A stretch of DNA of 64,000 nucleotides from Leptolyngbya sp. Heron Island J (GTDB taxonomy: Bacteria; Cyanobacteriota; Cyanobacteriia; Phormidesmidales; Phormidesmidaceae): contig NZ_AWNH01000112.1 of NCBI RefSeq assembly GCF_000482245.1, positions 124,001 through 188,000 of the forward strand. Direction: 5' to 3'. The position numbers were made by a program, and so were the translations under genes. The number at the start of each line of letters is the position of its first letter. Position 1 is the stretch's first letter. Positions 45,196 to 53,570 of this stretch are shown here, in pieces. The notes under the pieces are model-generated. The model did not search any database, was not told the origin of the DNA, and was given only the letters and a program-made list of their open reading frames with translations.

Positions 45196-46491
45196 ATGCC
45201 ACCATCAAGGGGTCTGAGTGGAGTGGAGCCCTCAAAAGACTTAAGGCAAAATAGTTCGGATCACTGGCGGTGGTTCAAACAGGGGGATTTTGCTCAGAAG
45301 TGGAATAGTTCAAAATTTATTGTTAAAGAGGGCAACGGTGCGATCGCACCGTTGCTGGAAATGCTCAACGACCCCACTGCAGATGCCGAAACCCATTGGT
45401 TTACCATTCGAGCGTTGGGCCATTTCCCCGAAGACCCGAAAGTCGTGGCTGCCCTGGCTGCACAGATCAGCGATACCTCACGCTATCTCAATCGCACTCG
45501 CGAACAAGCTGCTGAGTTAAGTGCCTTTGCCATTGAAACGCTAGCCGCCATGGGGCCGTGGGCCATTGAAGTTTTAAGTCAGCTGCTCCAGAATCCGCAG
45601 CAACGCTTGCTAGCTGCAAAAGCGCTGAATCAGGTGCGCTCCAGTGGTGTGATTCCCGCGTTGATTAGTGTTGCCAAGGATGACGATGCCATGGTTCGCT
45701 ACTATGCCATCGATGCCCTGGGCAGTTTTCATTGTGCGACGGTGACCTCGATTTTGTTGACCGCCCTTAGTGATTTGTCGGCGGCAGTGCGTAAAGCGGC
45801 AGTGATGGCTTTAGGGCGACGACCCGATCTACAGGCGTACCATCAGCTGGCTCAAAAAATTCGACCGCTACTTTGGGATGTTGATGTGGCGGTTAGCTGC
45901 CAGGCGGCGTTGGCCCTAGGACGCTTAGGGGCTGAGGAGATGATCGAGGATCTACAGCAGGTGCTGCTGTCTGACCATACGCCCATGGCTTTACGCATTG
46001 ATACGGTGCGAGCCCTGGAATGGTGTTGCGATCGCTCAGACGCTAATCATCAGTCAGTCCATAGGGCCTTTGCGGTTTTAACCCAGGGTCTGAACTATTT
46101 TAGTGAGGCTTTCGATCGCTCCACCAGTGCCCATGCCCAGACATTGACCTCCCCAGAAAAAATCAAAATACAAATTGCGATTGTGCGAGTCTTAGGGGAG
46201 CTGCGGCACCCTTTAATCAGCCAAAAGACCACGACCAGTCTGACCGCCCACCTCCAACATCAGACTCCGGTGGCTGTACTCCAGGCAATTATTATGGCCC
46301 TAGCAGGTTTAGAACAACCACAGATATTTAACGATCTTTTGCCACTGCTCACTCATCCAGCCGATGTGATTCCGCTGCACACGATTGCTGCCCTTAAACA
46401 ATTAGATCCTGACAATAGTTGGCAGCGAGCCAGTGATTACTTAAGTCATTTGCCCGATCAACCAACAACAGATGTGCTTAGTCTTTGGTAA
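45196..46491 (+). CDS. HEAT-repeat protein in the position of nirB
   Basis: A 431-aa all-helical protein made of HEAT-like repeats (for example VRYYAIDALGSF, VRKAAVMALGRR and VSCQAALALGRLG) after a 40-residue N-terminal part. It resembles PBS-lyase/HEAT scaffolds. It lies divergent from nirA and upstream of ntcB, the place of nirB in Synechococcus elongatus, where nirB supports full nitrite-reductase activity. Orthology is inferred from position only. GGAGAGGG lies a few nt before the ATG at 45196. Confidence 0.75.
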   Translation: MPPSRGLSGVEPSKDLRQNSSDHWRWFKQGDFAQKWNSSKFIVKEGNGAIAPLLEMLNDPTADAETHWFTIRALGHFPEDPKVVAALAAQISDTSRYLNRTREQAAELSAFAIETLAAMGPWAIEVLSQLLQNPQQRLLAAKALNQVRSSGVIPALISVAKDDDAMVRYYAIDALGSFHCATVTSILLTALSDLSAAVRKAAVMALGRRPDLQAYHQLAQKIRPLLWDVDVAVSCQAALALGRLGAEEMIEDLQQVLLSDHTPMALRIDTVRALEWCCDRSDANHQSVHRAFAVLTQGLNYFSEAFDRSTSAHAQTLTSPEKIKIQIAIVRVLGELRHPLISQKTTTSLTAHLQHQTPVAVLQAIIMALAGLEQPQIFNDLLPLLTHPADVIPLHTIAALKQLDPDNSWQRASDYLSHLPDQPTTDVLSLW

Positions 46492-46764
46492 AAGCAGTTG
46501 GCCTCAAACCAGAGGTCACTGTGCAAAAGTGTTTAAATTAAGAGAACATTAAGATGTAACATAAACCCCTATACGGCCCGTCTTACAAAAAAGATTTTCT
46601 AAAAGTCAAAGCCATATTTTTAATCATTTTTTAATTGTTATTTTGTTCAAAAAATAAAGTCAACCCGGTCAGCAACAAATGATTTCATTCCCTTTGCTGA
46701 CGTCATTTTCTCGACTACTTTTTAAGATTTTTTAATAATAGTTTGCTTAGTTGGCCTACAGCCG
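46492..46764 (+). other. Spacer upstream of the ntcB promoter
   Basis: AT-rich noncoding sequence between the HEAT gene and the ntcB promoter. No strong hairpin was found. The ntcB promoter begins at 46765. Confidence 0.35.
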
Positions 46765-46806
46765 GTAGCCAGACGTACCACATCGGATAGTGAGGCTCTC
46801 TAGAGT
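46765..46806 (+). promoter_or_regulatory. NtcA-activated promoter of ntcB
   Basis: GTAGCCAGACGTAC (46765-46778) is a perfect NtcA box, followed after 22 nt by TAGAGT (46801-46806), which fits the TAN3T -10 box. Transcription should begin near 46813, about 66 nt before the ntcB ATG. The regulator of nitrate genes is thus itself under nitrogen control. Confidence 0.85.
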
Positions 46807-46878
46807 GTTAGATAAGCAGTTTCGCCAACAGGCGTTTCATGTTTTTACGTCCCAGCCTCCGTCAACCTCTATCAACCT

Positions 46879-47811
46879 ATGCGCATAGAGCAGCTCCAAG
46901 CATTCTTAGCCATTGCCGAAACAGGTAGTTTTCAGGCAGCTGCCCGGCGGTGCGGCATTACTCAATCGACCGTCAGTCGACAAATTCGTGGTCTGGAAGA
47001 CGATTTGGGTATGCCCCTATTTCATCGTACGGCCCAGGCTAAACTCACCATCGGCGGAGAGCGACTGCTACCGAGAGCACGTCGGATTTGTCAGGAGTGG
47101 AAACAGGCCACGAGCGAAATTACCGATTTATTAGAAGGTCGGCAGCCAGAACTCTGTGTCGCTGGTATTCAATCGGTGTGTTCTCACTTTTTGCCCCCCA
47201 TCATTACCCAGTTTTGCCAGCGCTATCCAAATGTGCAACTGCGGGTCACTGCCCTGGGGAGCGATCGCTCCTTGAAGGTGTTGCGCGATGGTCTGGTTGA
47301 TATTGCCATTGTCATGCATAACCCGATGCTGACCAATTCCCAAGAAATGGCCGTTACTCCTCTATATGAGGATCATGTGGAAGTGTTGATGGCGGCTGAT
47401 CATCCATTGGCTAGTTACAGCCCTGCCCCTTGGTCAGAAATTGCTCGCTATCCCCACGTCGTCTTTAAAGATGGCTATGGCATGCAGCGATTAGTTCAAT
47501 CTCAGGTTCCTGAAACAGAGTTAAAAATGGCGTTAGAGCTTAACACTCTCGACGCTTTTCGTGGTGTTGTTCGTCAGGGCAAAATGATCGCCCTATTGCC
47601 CCAATCTGCTCTAGCTGAGAGTCGTCGCGATCCGGGGTTGGCTGTCCGTAGTACAGCGGCACCTGTCCTCACTCGTAAGGTAGTGATGGTGACGACTCAA
47701 GATCGTTTACGTTTGCCCCCCGTACGACAATTTTGCGATATGGTGCAGCGTTTAGCCGATGAAAGTTTTAATCAGTTAAGTGATTTACCCAGTCTAATGG
47801 CCTTAAATTAG
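46879..47811 (+). CDS. ntcB: LysR-family nitrate-assimilation activator NtcB
   Basis: NtcB (310 aa) is a LysR-type activator that responds to nitrite and raises transcription of nitrate-assimilation genes together with NtcA. The N-terminal helix-turn-helix spans about residues 1-60 (MRIEQLQAFLAIAETGSFQA, then RCGITQSTVSRQI). The C-terminal co-inducer domain reads from about 90 to 290. Length, sequence and its place beside nirA and nirB-like genes make the assignment strong. It starts at ATG 46879 under an NtcA promoter, and the TrpD-like gene follows after 57 nt. Confidence 0.92.
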   Translation: MRIEQLQAFLAIAETGSFQAAARRCGITQSTVSRQIRGLEDDLGMPLFHRTAQAKLTIGGERLLPRARRICQEWKQATSEITDLLEGRQPELCVAGIQSVCSHFLPPIITQFCQRYPNVQLRVTALGSDRSLKVLRDGLVDIAIVMHNPMLTNSQEMAVTPLYEDHVEVLMAADHPLASYSPAPWSEIARYPHVVFKDGYGMQRLVQSQVPETELKMALELNTLDAFRGVVRQGKMIALLPQSALAESRRDPGLAVRSTAAPVLTRKVVMVTTQDRLRLPPVRQFCDMVQRLADESFNQLSDLPSLMALN

Positions 47812-47868
47812 ATATCCCATCAAGCTCAGGCTGTTCTGAAGCTCTAATTCCATCCTCTTAGTCTGATC

Positions 47869-48942
47869 ATGAGCGACGTTTTTCGAGACCTGTTAAAAAA
47901 GGTGGGTAGTGGTACCCATACATCGAAGGATCTCAGCCGGGAAGAATCGGCTCTAGCAACCCGTATGATGCTTGAGCAAACGGCGACACCTGCCCAAATT
48001 GGGGCCTTTATGATTGCTCAACGGGTCAAGCGGCCAACTATTCCAGAGCTGGCTGGCATGTTAGATTGCTATGACCAAATGGGGGGAAAGTTAACGGCAC
48101 CCCAGGCGGATTATGCCACTATGGTGCTGAATAATCCCTACGATGGTCGGAAGCGAAATGCCCCTGTTACCCCTATTACCGCACTGATTTTGGCGACGGC
48201 GGGGGTACCTGTTATTTTGCATGGCGGCGAACGCATGCCGACTAAAATGGGGCTGCCCCTGGTGGATATTTGGGAAAATTTGGGGGTCAAGTGGCGACCG
48301 CTTACTCTGGCACAAGCTCAGCAGGTGTTTGAATTGACCTATATGGGGTTTGTTTATTTACCCCAACACTTTCCTGCCGCCCATCGCTTGGTGCCATATC
48401 GAGAACAGATTGGTAAACGCCCGACGCTCGCTACCGTTGAGCTGATGTGGGCTCCCTGTGACGGTATCAAACACGTCGTGAGTAGTTTTGTTCACCCACC
48501 TACAGAAGATCGGACCAAAGAAACCTATCAGCTGCGCCACACTACAGAATTTACAACGGTTAAGGGGTTAGAAGGCAGCTGTGATTTGCCCCGTGGTCGC
48601 ACGGCCATTATCGGTATGGGTAGCCTCAAGGTGGATGGACCTGTCTTTGAACGCTTGTTGCTACACCCTAGAGACTATGGGTTTGAAGGTGCAGATCCTG
48701 CCCTGGAAGAGGATTTTGGCCAGGTGCTTGAGCAGACAGTTCATGGAGAATCGGTGGAGCTAACTCGTTCTGTGATCTGGAATGGGGGGGTCTATCTTTG
48801 GCGTTCAGGGGTAGTACCTACCCTGTCTGATGGGTTTCAGCAGGCTCAAACTCTGTTGGAAACGGGGCAGGTGCATGCAAAGCGTGAACAGATTAAAGGT
48901 GCGATCGCAACTGTTCTGGGCCATCAGCTTTCCACGGTTTAA
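47869..48942 (+). CDS. TrpD2-like glycosyl/phosphoribosyltransferase family protein
   Basis: A 357-aa protein of the anthranilate phosphoribosyltransferase family that is not the true TrpD. The N-terminal helical domain (EESALATRMMLEQTATPAQI) and the central GVPVILHGGERMPTKMGLP are recognisable. But the KHGNR motif of TrpD is replaced by LHGGER, and the loop typical of anthranilate binding is absent, so the substrate is probably different. Such proteins are recurrent neighbours of ntcB in cyanobacteria. It lies 57 nt after ntcB on the same strand, suggesting a link to nitrogen assimilation, but no role is known to me. Confidence 0.8.
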   Translation: MSDVFRDLLKKVGSGTHTSKDLSREESALATRMMLEQTATPAQIGAFMIAQRVKRPTIPELAGMLDCYDQMGGKLTAPQADYATMVLNNPYDGRKRNAPVTPITALILATAGVPVILHGGERMPTKMGLPLVDIWENLGVKWRPLTLAQAQQVFELTYMGFVYLPQHFPAAHRLVPYREQIGKRPTLATVELMWAPCDGIKHVVSSFVHPPTEDRTKETYQLRHTTEFTTVKGLEGSCDLPRGRTAIIGMGSLKVDGPVFERLLLHPRDYGFEGADPALEEDFGQVLEQTVHGESVELTRSVIWNGGVYLWRSGVVPTLSDGFQQAQTLLETGQVHAKREQIKGAIATVLGHQLSTV

Positions 48943-48979
48943 GCATTAGTCCCGTCACCGGTACAGATCTTTGCTTGCT

Positions 48980-49714
48980 TTAGCGAGCAGTCAGTTCTTC
49001 CGCTAGCATTTCGCTATAAATGCGAGGTAGGTGGCTGGACATTGTGTTTGTCTCAATGCCATACCCCAAACTAGTCCAGGTACCGGATAAAAGTTCTAAC
49101 ACCTGATTGATTTCCCCATTTTGTAACTGCTGGCTAATATCGGTTCCCCAGGCTTGCGGATCAGATAGCCAACGATAGACTACAGTATCCTGTGCTTCAG
49201 GCGAAAAATCATAGTTTTGCCAAAACTCAAACCAGCCGTTGGGAGAGGGATGATATTTTTGAGCCTTTGCCTGCCAGGTAGTCGTCAAAAACTGATAGCG
49301 ACCAGCCGCTGTTGTACAGTCCCCAACATTGGGTCCGGTTTCTATCGGCACACAAATATCAGGATGTTGGTTCAGTTTGCCCAAGGTCTGCCCCCCATAG
49401 AGCAGATGATAAGGCCGGTCCATGTTGGATTCACTGGCTGAAATTGTGCGCATCAACGCACGAATGTATGGATCACCTCCTGCCATCGCCAGGGGTAAAG
49501 GGGAATCCACCCAGTTTGCTGACCCCGGACGTAATAATCTAGAGGGGTTTAACCATAGTTTGGGCAGATAGGACCGGGTAGGGGATGACCAGTGAAACAG
49601 CACTCCAATCACCCCTACAAACATCAAAATTGTAATTAGCAACGGACCATAGTCCGACCGTTGCTGAGGAGGCGGTTCTTGATTAAGAGAATTAGCGGGG
49701 GGGCGAGAAGACAA
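48980..49714 (-). CDS. Membrane-anchored GH104 (lambda-endolysin-like) muramidase
   Basis: A 244-aa protein with a proline-rich N-terminus, one membrane anchor (about residues 24-42, PLLITILMFVGVIGVLFHW) and a peptidoglycan-degrading domain (about 80-240) like the lytic transglycosylase of phage lambda. The catalytic Glu is in RTISASESN; TTAAGRYQFL, DFSPEAQDTV and SGTWTSLGYG match the family. Anchoring suggests wall remodelling rather than lysis. It starts with TTG at 49714, supported by AGGAAGGA upstream; no usable ATG precedes the anchor. Confidence 0.85.
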   Translation of the reverse strand: MSSRPPANSLNQEPPPQQRSDYGPLLITILMFVGVIGVLFHWSSPTRSYLPKLWLNPSRLLRPGSANWVDSPLPLAMAGGDPYIRALMRTISASESNMDRPYHLLYGGQTLGKLNQHPDICVPIETGPNVGDCTTAAGRYQFLTTTWQAKAQKYHPSPNGWFEFWQNYDFSPEAQDTVVYRWLSDPQAWGTDISQQLQNGEINQVLELLSGTWTSLGYGIETNTMSSHLPRIYSEMLAEELTAR

Positions 49715-49997
49715 CTTTTAGGGTCCTTCCTAGACAGGTAAACAATGAGCGGAGATGCATGACTACGAAATACACGCCCGTAGTCCCTAATTTCCCGTAA
49801 TTGCGATCGCGATGCTTAAATCCTATGAATATCCAGACGGAGAGGATGAGCACAGCGGTAAGGTTGACCTTGGACATAGCCCAACATTGACCGAAAAATC
49901 AACCCTACCAAAATACACCCCATATTGCAGTCATAATATTGCACTTACATTTTCTCGTAAGTGTTCAGTATATCGAACGGCAGCTGAGTATGATTTG

Positions 49998-50048
49998 GGT
50001 CAATAGACCCATGTCTGCAAGCCAGTACAGGCATGGGTCTAATTGACC
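49998..50048. repeat. Long inverted repeat (16 bp with one bulge)
   Basis: GGTCAAT+AGACCCATG (49998-50013) pairs with CATGGGTCT+ATTGACC (50032-50048), with a single A bulged at 50041 and an 18-nt loop. It lies directly beside the terminator at 50057. It may be part of a double terminator or a small structured RNA. Confidence 0.6.
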
Positions 50049-50056
50049 ACATAGCA

Positions 50057-50086
50057 AAAGAGAGCTGCCATCAGACAGCTCTCTTT
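50057..50086 (-). terminator. Terminator after the 180-aa gene
   Basis: AAAGAGAGCTG and CAGCTCTCTTT form a perfect 11-bp stem with an 8-nt loop, about 84 nt after the stop of the minus-strand gene at 50170. On the minus strand the right arm ends in CTTTT. Confidence 0.7.
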
Positions 50087-50169
50087 CATAAAAGAATCAG
50101 CATATATGGGTAAGGGCAACACCAAACAAATAGAGGCAATGCAGTGCCCAAAGAACTATTTGCAATAGA

Positions 50170-50712
50170 TTAGGCGGCAGCTCGCTCTAGAGATTGCTGT
50201 GATGCTGTTACTGATGCCACGGCCTTTTCAACAGTAGGCCGATATCTGGCATACCAATCATCACTACCGGGTGCAGGCAACGTTTGTAGCTGTGTCAGTG
50301 CCTGATCAACCTGGTGAATGTAATGTTGTTGTTCTCTTAGAACACTGCTGCCATTAAGTTCATATGAACTATCGTTGACATCTGCCTGGGGTAAGGAAAG
50401 CAGCCAATTGTGAACTCGTCGAATGCTGGTTTTAGCATCAGTAATGCCGTGAACAAATGGTGTAAATGTAGGCGCACCATGGGATTGATCGTCACTCAAC
50501 CACTGGGCTGTTTCCAGGCTAGGCAAACTGAGTAGTAGCTGATGTAAGGATCTCAGCTCGGCCAAATAATTACTCCAGGTTCCTACTTCTTGGGGGGAAC
50601 GACGCTGAGCATACTCTAAATCGTATACATGAGATTTCACTGCTGCTAAGGCATCACTAACAGCGTAGCGAACTGCTCGATCAAGCGGTAATCTCCAAGG
50701 GGACGTTGCCAT
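50170..50712 (-). CDS. Hypothetical helical protein
   Basis: A 180-aa soluble protein, mostly amphipathic helix, beginning MATSPWRLPLDRAVRYAVSD and ending in an alanine-rich helix. No signal peptide, membrane segment or known motif. It lies alone, with a terminator behind it and a 343-bp spacer before it. Function unknown. Confidence 0.6.
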   Translation of the reverse strand: MATSPWRLPLDRAVRYAVSDALAAVKSHVYDLEYAQRRSPQEVGTWSNYLAELRSLHQLLLSLPSLETAQWLSDDQSHGAPTFTPFVHGITDAKTSIRRVHNWLLSLPQADVNDSSYELNGSSVLREQQHYIHQVDQALTQLQTLPAPGSDDWYARYRPTVEKAVASVTASQQSLERAAA

Positions 50713-51055
50713 AACTTAAGCCTCTAAATAAGTTTGTTATTTGCCACATTGATATGAAACCGACCGCCCCTAACCCAAGCTAGGAGCAGTCGTAGGAATA
50801 AAGTTTTTTCAAACTCGAGCGTGCTGGTCTAGTTCTACAGAAGATGAGTACTTGTTAGGACCAAACCGAAATGAATACTCAACGTACTTTCAGAGTACCC
50901 ATATCAGCACTAATCTCTCCACTCAACCAGGTTGTAGAAAGACCCATAGCAAAAAGCCCACGCTTGCTCTCATTGTAGCCACTAGTTGTTCTGCAAAAAA
51001 AAAGAAAATCCTGAGAAAATATTAAGAAATAACACTAATAACCATTGAGTTGAGT
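50713..51055 (-). other. Spacer between ygfZ and the 180-aa gene
   Basis: About 343 bp without a gene, including an A-rich run (near 50995-51003). It must hold the promoter of the 180-aa gene on its left. No known motif was found. Confidence 0.35.
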
Positions 51056-52033
51056 TTATGTTGCCGGAGACGGGCTATTTGCTAAATAGCCACGAGATAA
51101 AAATGGCAGCTCAACAGTGTTGGCCATCGTCCCGTTGGCATCAAGGGTTAGCCCTGCACCACCAGCTTTAGTACGCAAGTATCCTAAGGCCCAAATGCCG
51201 TCATCGGCAGTAGCTACGCTGGTGAGTTTACCCACTGGAGTCCCATCTAACGTGAGAGAAACTCCTGGTTCTACTAGCTTGTCTAGTTTGAAGCCCCAAA
51301 GTTGTTTTTTGACTCCCTGGTAGGTGTTAAGCCGAGCAATGGTTTCCTGGCCAATGTAGCAACCCTTTTCAAAGGAAACAGTGTGCCAGAGTCCGGCTTC
51401 TAGGGGGTTATCCTTGTCGGTCAGCTCTAGTCCGGGCATGGGACGACCCTGTCGAATTCGCAGCACTTCCCAGTCTTGGGGAGATAGGCAAGGAACTTGA
51501 TGCTCGGTTAGCCAGTTTTGTAGGCTGGTGGCGCTTTCTTTGGGGCCGATCAGGGTGTAGCCGGGGATGGCCAACCCTGTTTCCCTAGCGATTTGAATGT
51601 CAGTATTTGTAACAGACCAGCTGGCACGGATATGACTGTAGGCATTACTCTCGGGTTGTGGCAAGCCAAGGTCAGTTAATAGCCGCTCGGTGTCTGGGCC
51701 AAGGAGAGTAATAGCACAGGTGGTATCAGTTTGATCGCTGAGGGTGACTTTATCGGCGAAAAAGATGTAGCGGTCCATCCAGGCAATCAGCTCGGGGGCC
51801 ATTCCTGGCGAGACCATTAACAGCACGCTGTCATCATCCACATAGGCACTGGCTAAATCGAGAGTACGCGCTGTAGAGCTGACAAAAACGGTTTCACGGC
51901 CCTGGCCTGACTTCAATTGCTCAAACGCATTAGTGGTTTGGTTATGAAGAAAGCGGAGTCGATCGGCTCCAGTCAGCTGGATGCGCCCCCAGTGGGAGCG
52001 ATCAATAAATGCATTGGTAGAGACTTCGACCAT
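51056..52033 (-). CDS. ygfZ: Folate-binding Fe-S assembly protein YgfZ
   Basis: YgfZ (325 aa) is a GcvT-like folate-binding protein that helps maintain and assemble certain iron-sulphur clusters. The diagnostic motif KGCYIGQE lies at about residues 221-228, with the conserved Cys. The N-terminal DRSHWGRIQLTGADRLRFLH is typical. The protein is of normal length and intact. It starts at ATG 52033, with the ABC ATPase gene upstream on the same strand. Confidence 0.92.
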   Translation of the reverse strand: MVEVSTNAFIDRSHWGRIQLTGADRLRFLHNQTTNAFEQLKSGQGRETVFVSSTARTLDLASAYVDDDSVLLMVSPGMAPELIAWMDRYIFFADKVTLSDQTDTTCAITLLGPDTERLLTDLGLPQPESNAYSHIRASWSVTNTDIQIARETGLAIPGYTLIGPKESATSLQNWLTEHQVPCLSPQDWEVLRIRQGRPMPGLELTDKDNPLEAGLWHTVSFEKGCYIGQETIARLNTYQGVKKQLWGFKLDKLVEPGVSLTLDGTPVGKLTSVATADDGIWALGYLRTKAGGAGLTLDANGTMANTVELPFLSRGYLANSPSPAT

Positions 52034-52120
52034 AGTAGATTCTGAGTCAGTACACAGAGGAATCTTTTACTTTAAATCTATTTGGCTCTAGTTGCTCTCT
52101 ACCGATAGGAAAATTTGGTC

Positions 52121-53107
52121 TTAATTTGGGTTTGGATTAGTCCGTCGCTGATGGATCTGCTGAATAAAAAAATCTTCCAGGGACAGCCGGCGTAAATCCA
52201 GGGTGATGAGCCGACCATTCATTAGGTTGATGCTGGCCATAAAGTCACTGGGGCTACCGTGGAGATAGCCTTGCCAATAGCCACCTTCAAAGGTGAGATT
52301 TTGTAGCCATTTTTTCAGGACATCAAGACTCCCACCTTGACCTTTAACAAAATAGGCATCGGGAGAGCCCAGCAGCTCATGCAGGCTGCCCTGACAGATG
52401 AGTGCACCCTGGTCGAGAATGGCAATGCGATCGCAAATTACCTCCACATCCGCCAGAATATGGCTATTGAAAAAGATGGTTTTACCCTGGTCCTTGAGCG
52501 ATAAAATCACCTCCCGCACCTGGTAGCGTCCAGTGGGGTCTAAGCCCGACATCGGCTCATCCAAAAAAATAATATCTGGATCGTTAATCAATGCCTGGGC
52601 CATGCCAATGCGCTGCAGCATGCCCTTAGAATACTGTCGCAACTGCTTTTTGATAGCGGTCTGACGAGACAGCCCCACTATATCCAAAAGCTCAGGAATA
52701 CGCTCCTTATATATAGACGCTGGAATATTAAATAAACCGGCAGAATACGTCAGAAACTCCCAGCCTGTCAGGTAATCATAAAAGTAAGGATTTTCCGGCA
52801 AGTAGCCAATTTGCTGTTTGATAGTTTGATCACCAGCGGGCCGATTTAGCAATTGGGCGTTGCCTGAAGACGGTCGAATAATTCCCAATAGCAGCTTAAG
52901 TAAGGTCGTTTTACCAGCCCCGTTGGGGCCAAGTAACCCAAATGTCTCACCCTGGTACACTTCCAAAGAGCAGGGCTGTAAAGAGACTACCTGCTGATTT
53001 AGCCAGAAACCCGTACGGTAGGACTTACTAAGTTCTTGAATTTTAACGATAACCGGACGATGCACGATGGCAGCCGGGTTAGCATCAGTGGGAAAAACGG
53101 TATCCAT
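52121..53107 (-). CDS. ABC transporter ATP-binding protein
   Basis: A 328-aa ABC ATPase of the drug/multisubstrate exporter group. Walker A is GPNGAGKTTLL, the signature reads YSKGMLQRIGMAQAL, and Walker B reads IIFLDEPMSGLDP. A C-terminal extension of about 80 residues follows. The partner permease is not adjacent, so the substrate cannot be named; membership of ABC-2-type exporters is likely. Confidence 0.9.
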   Translation of the reverse strand: MDTVFPTDANPAAIVHRPVIVKIQELSKSYRTGFWLNQQVVSLQPCSLEVYQGETFGLLGPNGAGKTTLLKLLLGIIRPSSGNAQLLNRPAGDQTIKQQIGYLPENPYFYDYLTGWEFLTYSAGLFNIPASIYKERIPELLDIVGLSRQTAIKKQLRQYSKGMLQRIGMAQALINDPDIIFLDEPMSGLDPTGRYQVREVILSLKDQGKTIFFNSHILADVEVICDRIAILDQGALICQGSLHELLGSPDAYFVKGQGGSLDVLKKWLQNLTFEGGYWQGYLHGSPSDFMASINLMNGRLITLDLRRLSLEDFFIQQIHQRRTNPNPN

Positions 53108-53278
53108 TAACTCACAAAATACGACCCTGAATAGGGCACTGCACGCGTATGGTCTAGTCGGTATAGTGGAAAAGGCGCATTTAGTCAGTGATTTCTCAAT
53201 ACCCTAAGACCTTAGGGTATCAGAGCGTTGGAACTGCCCCGTCATACTATGTCAAAACGTTAGAGTAACGCGTTTAAT

Positions 53279-53440
53279 ATGGATCGTTCAAAAATTGTTG
53301 CGATTATCACTGGTGCAATTTCACTAGTTCTAGCCATTGCCTATTTGCTACTGGTGCAGCTTCTAGATTTTCGTGGCGAAATGGTGCCTGCCCCCATCGG
53401 TAGTTTGGGGCAGGTCCTAGCAACCCTAGGAATGAGTTAA
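53279..53440 (+). CDS. 53-aa single-pass membrane protein
   Basis: A 53-residue frame from ATG 53279 to TAA 53438-53440. It starts MDRSKIVAII, has one hydrophobic segment (about residues 6-30, ending LLLVQLLDF) and a short soluble tail MVPAPIGSLG. I recall a family of short conserved cyanobacterial proteins with this form (xRSKIxxIxTGAI..AYLLLVQLLDFRGEM), so it is very probably a real gene. Function unknown. Confidence 0.7.
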   Translation: MDRSKIVAIITGAISLVLAIAYLLLVQLLDFRGEMVPAPIGSLGQVLATLGMS

Positions 53441-53570
53441 TGGGAATTGTGAGTGCTTACAGCAGGTAACGATTTGGTTAGGAGATTAGAACCATAAAAT
53501 TTCGTGACTTCGAGCATTTGCCTTATTCTTCCCTCTTTGCTCATGGTTTTGCACCCCTTCCCAACCGTAG

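Larger units (their letters stand above)
49715..50169. other. Spacer with a long inverted repeat and a terminator
   Basis: About 455 bp. It holds a long inverted repeat at 49998-50048 and a terminator at 50057-50086, and has one HIP1 site near 49802. The 64-codon plus-strand frame here shows no protein character. Confidence 0.4.

Noticed and set aside
49812-50006. 64-codon plus-strand frame
   Set aside because: Covers a spacer and runs into the inverted repeat; no protein-like character.
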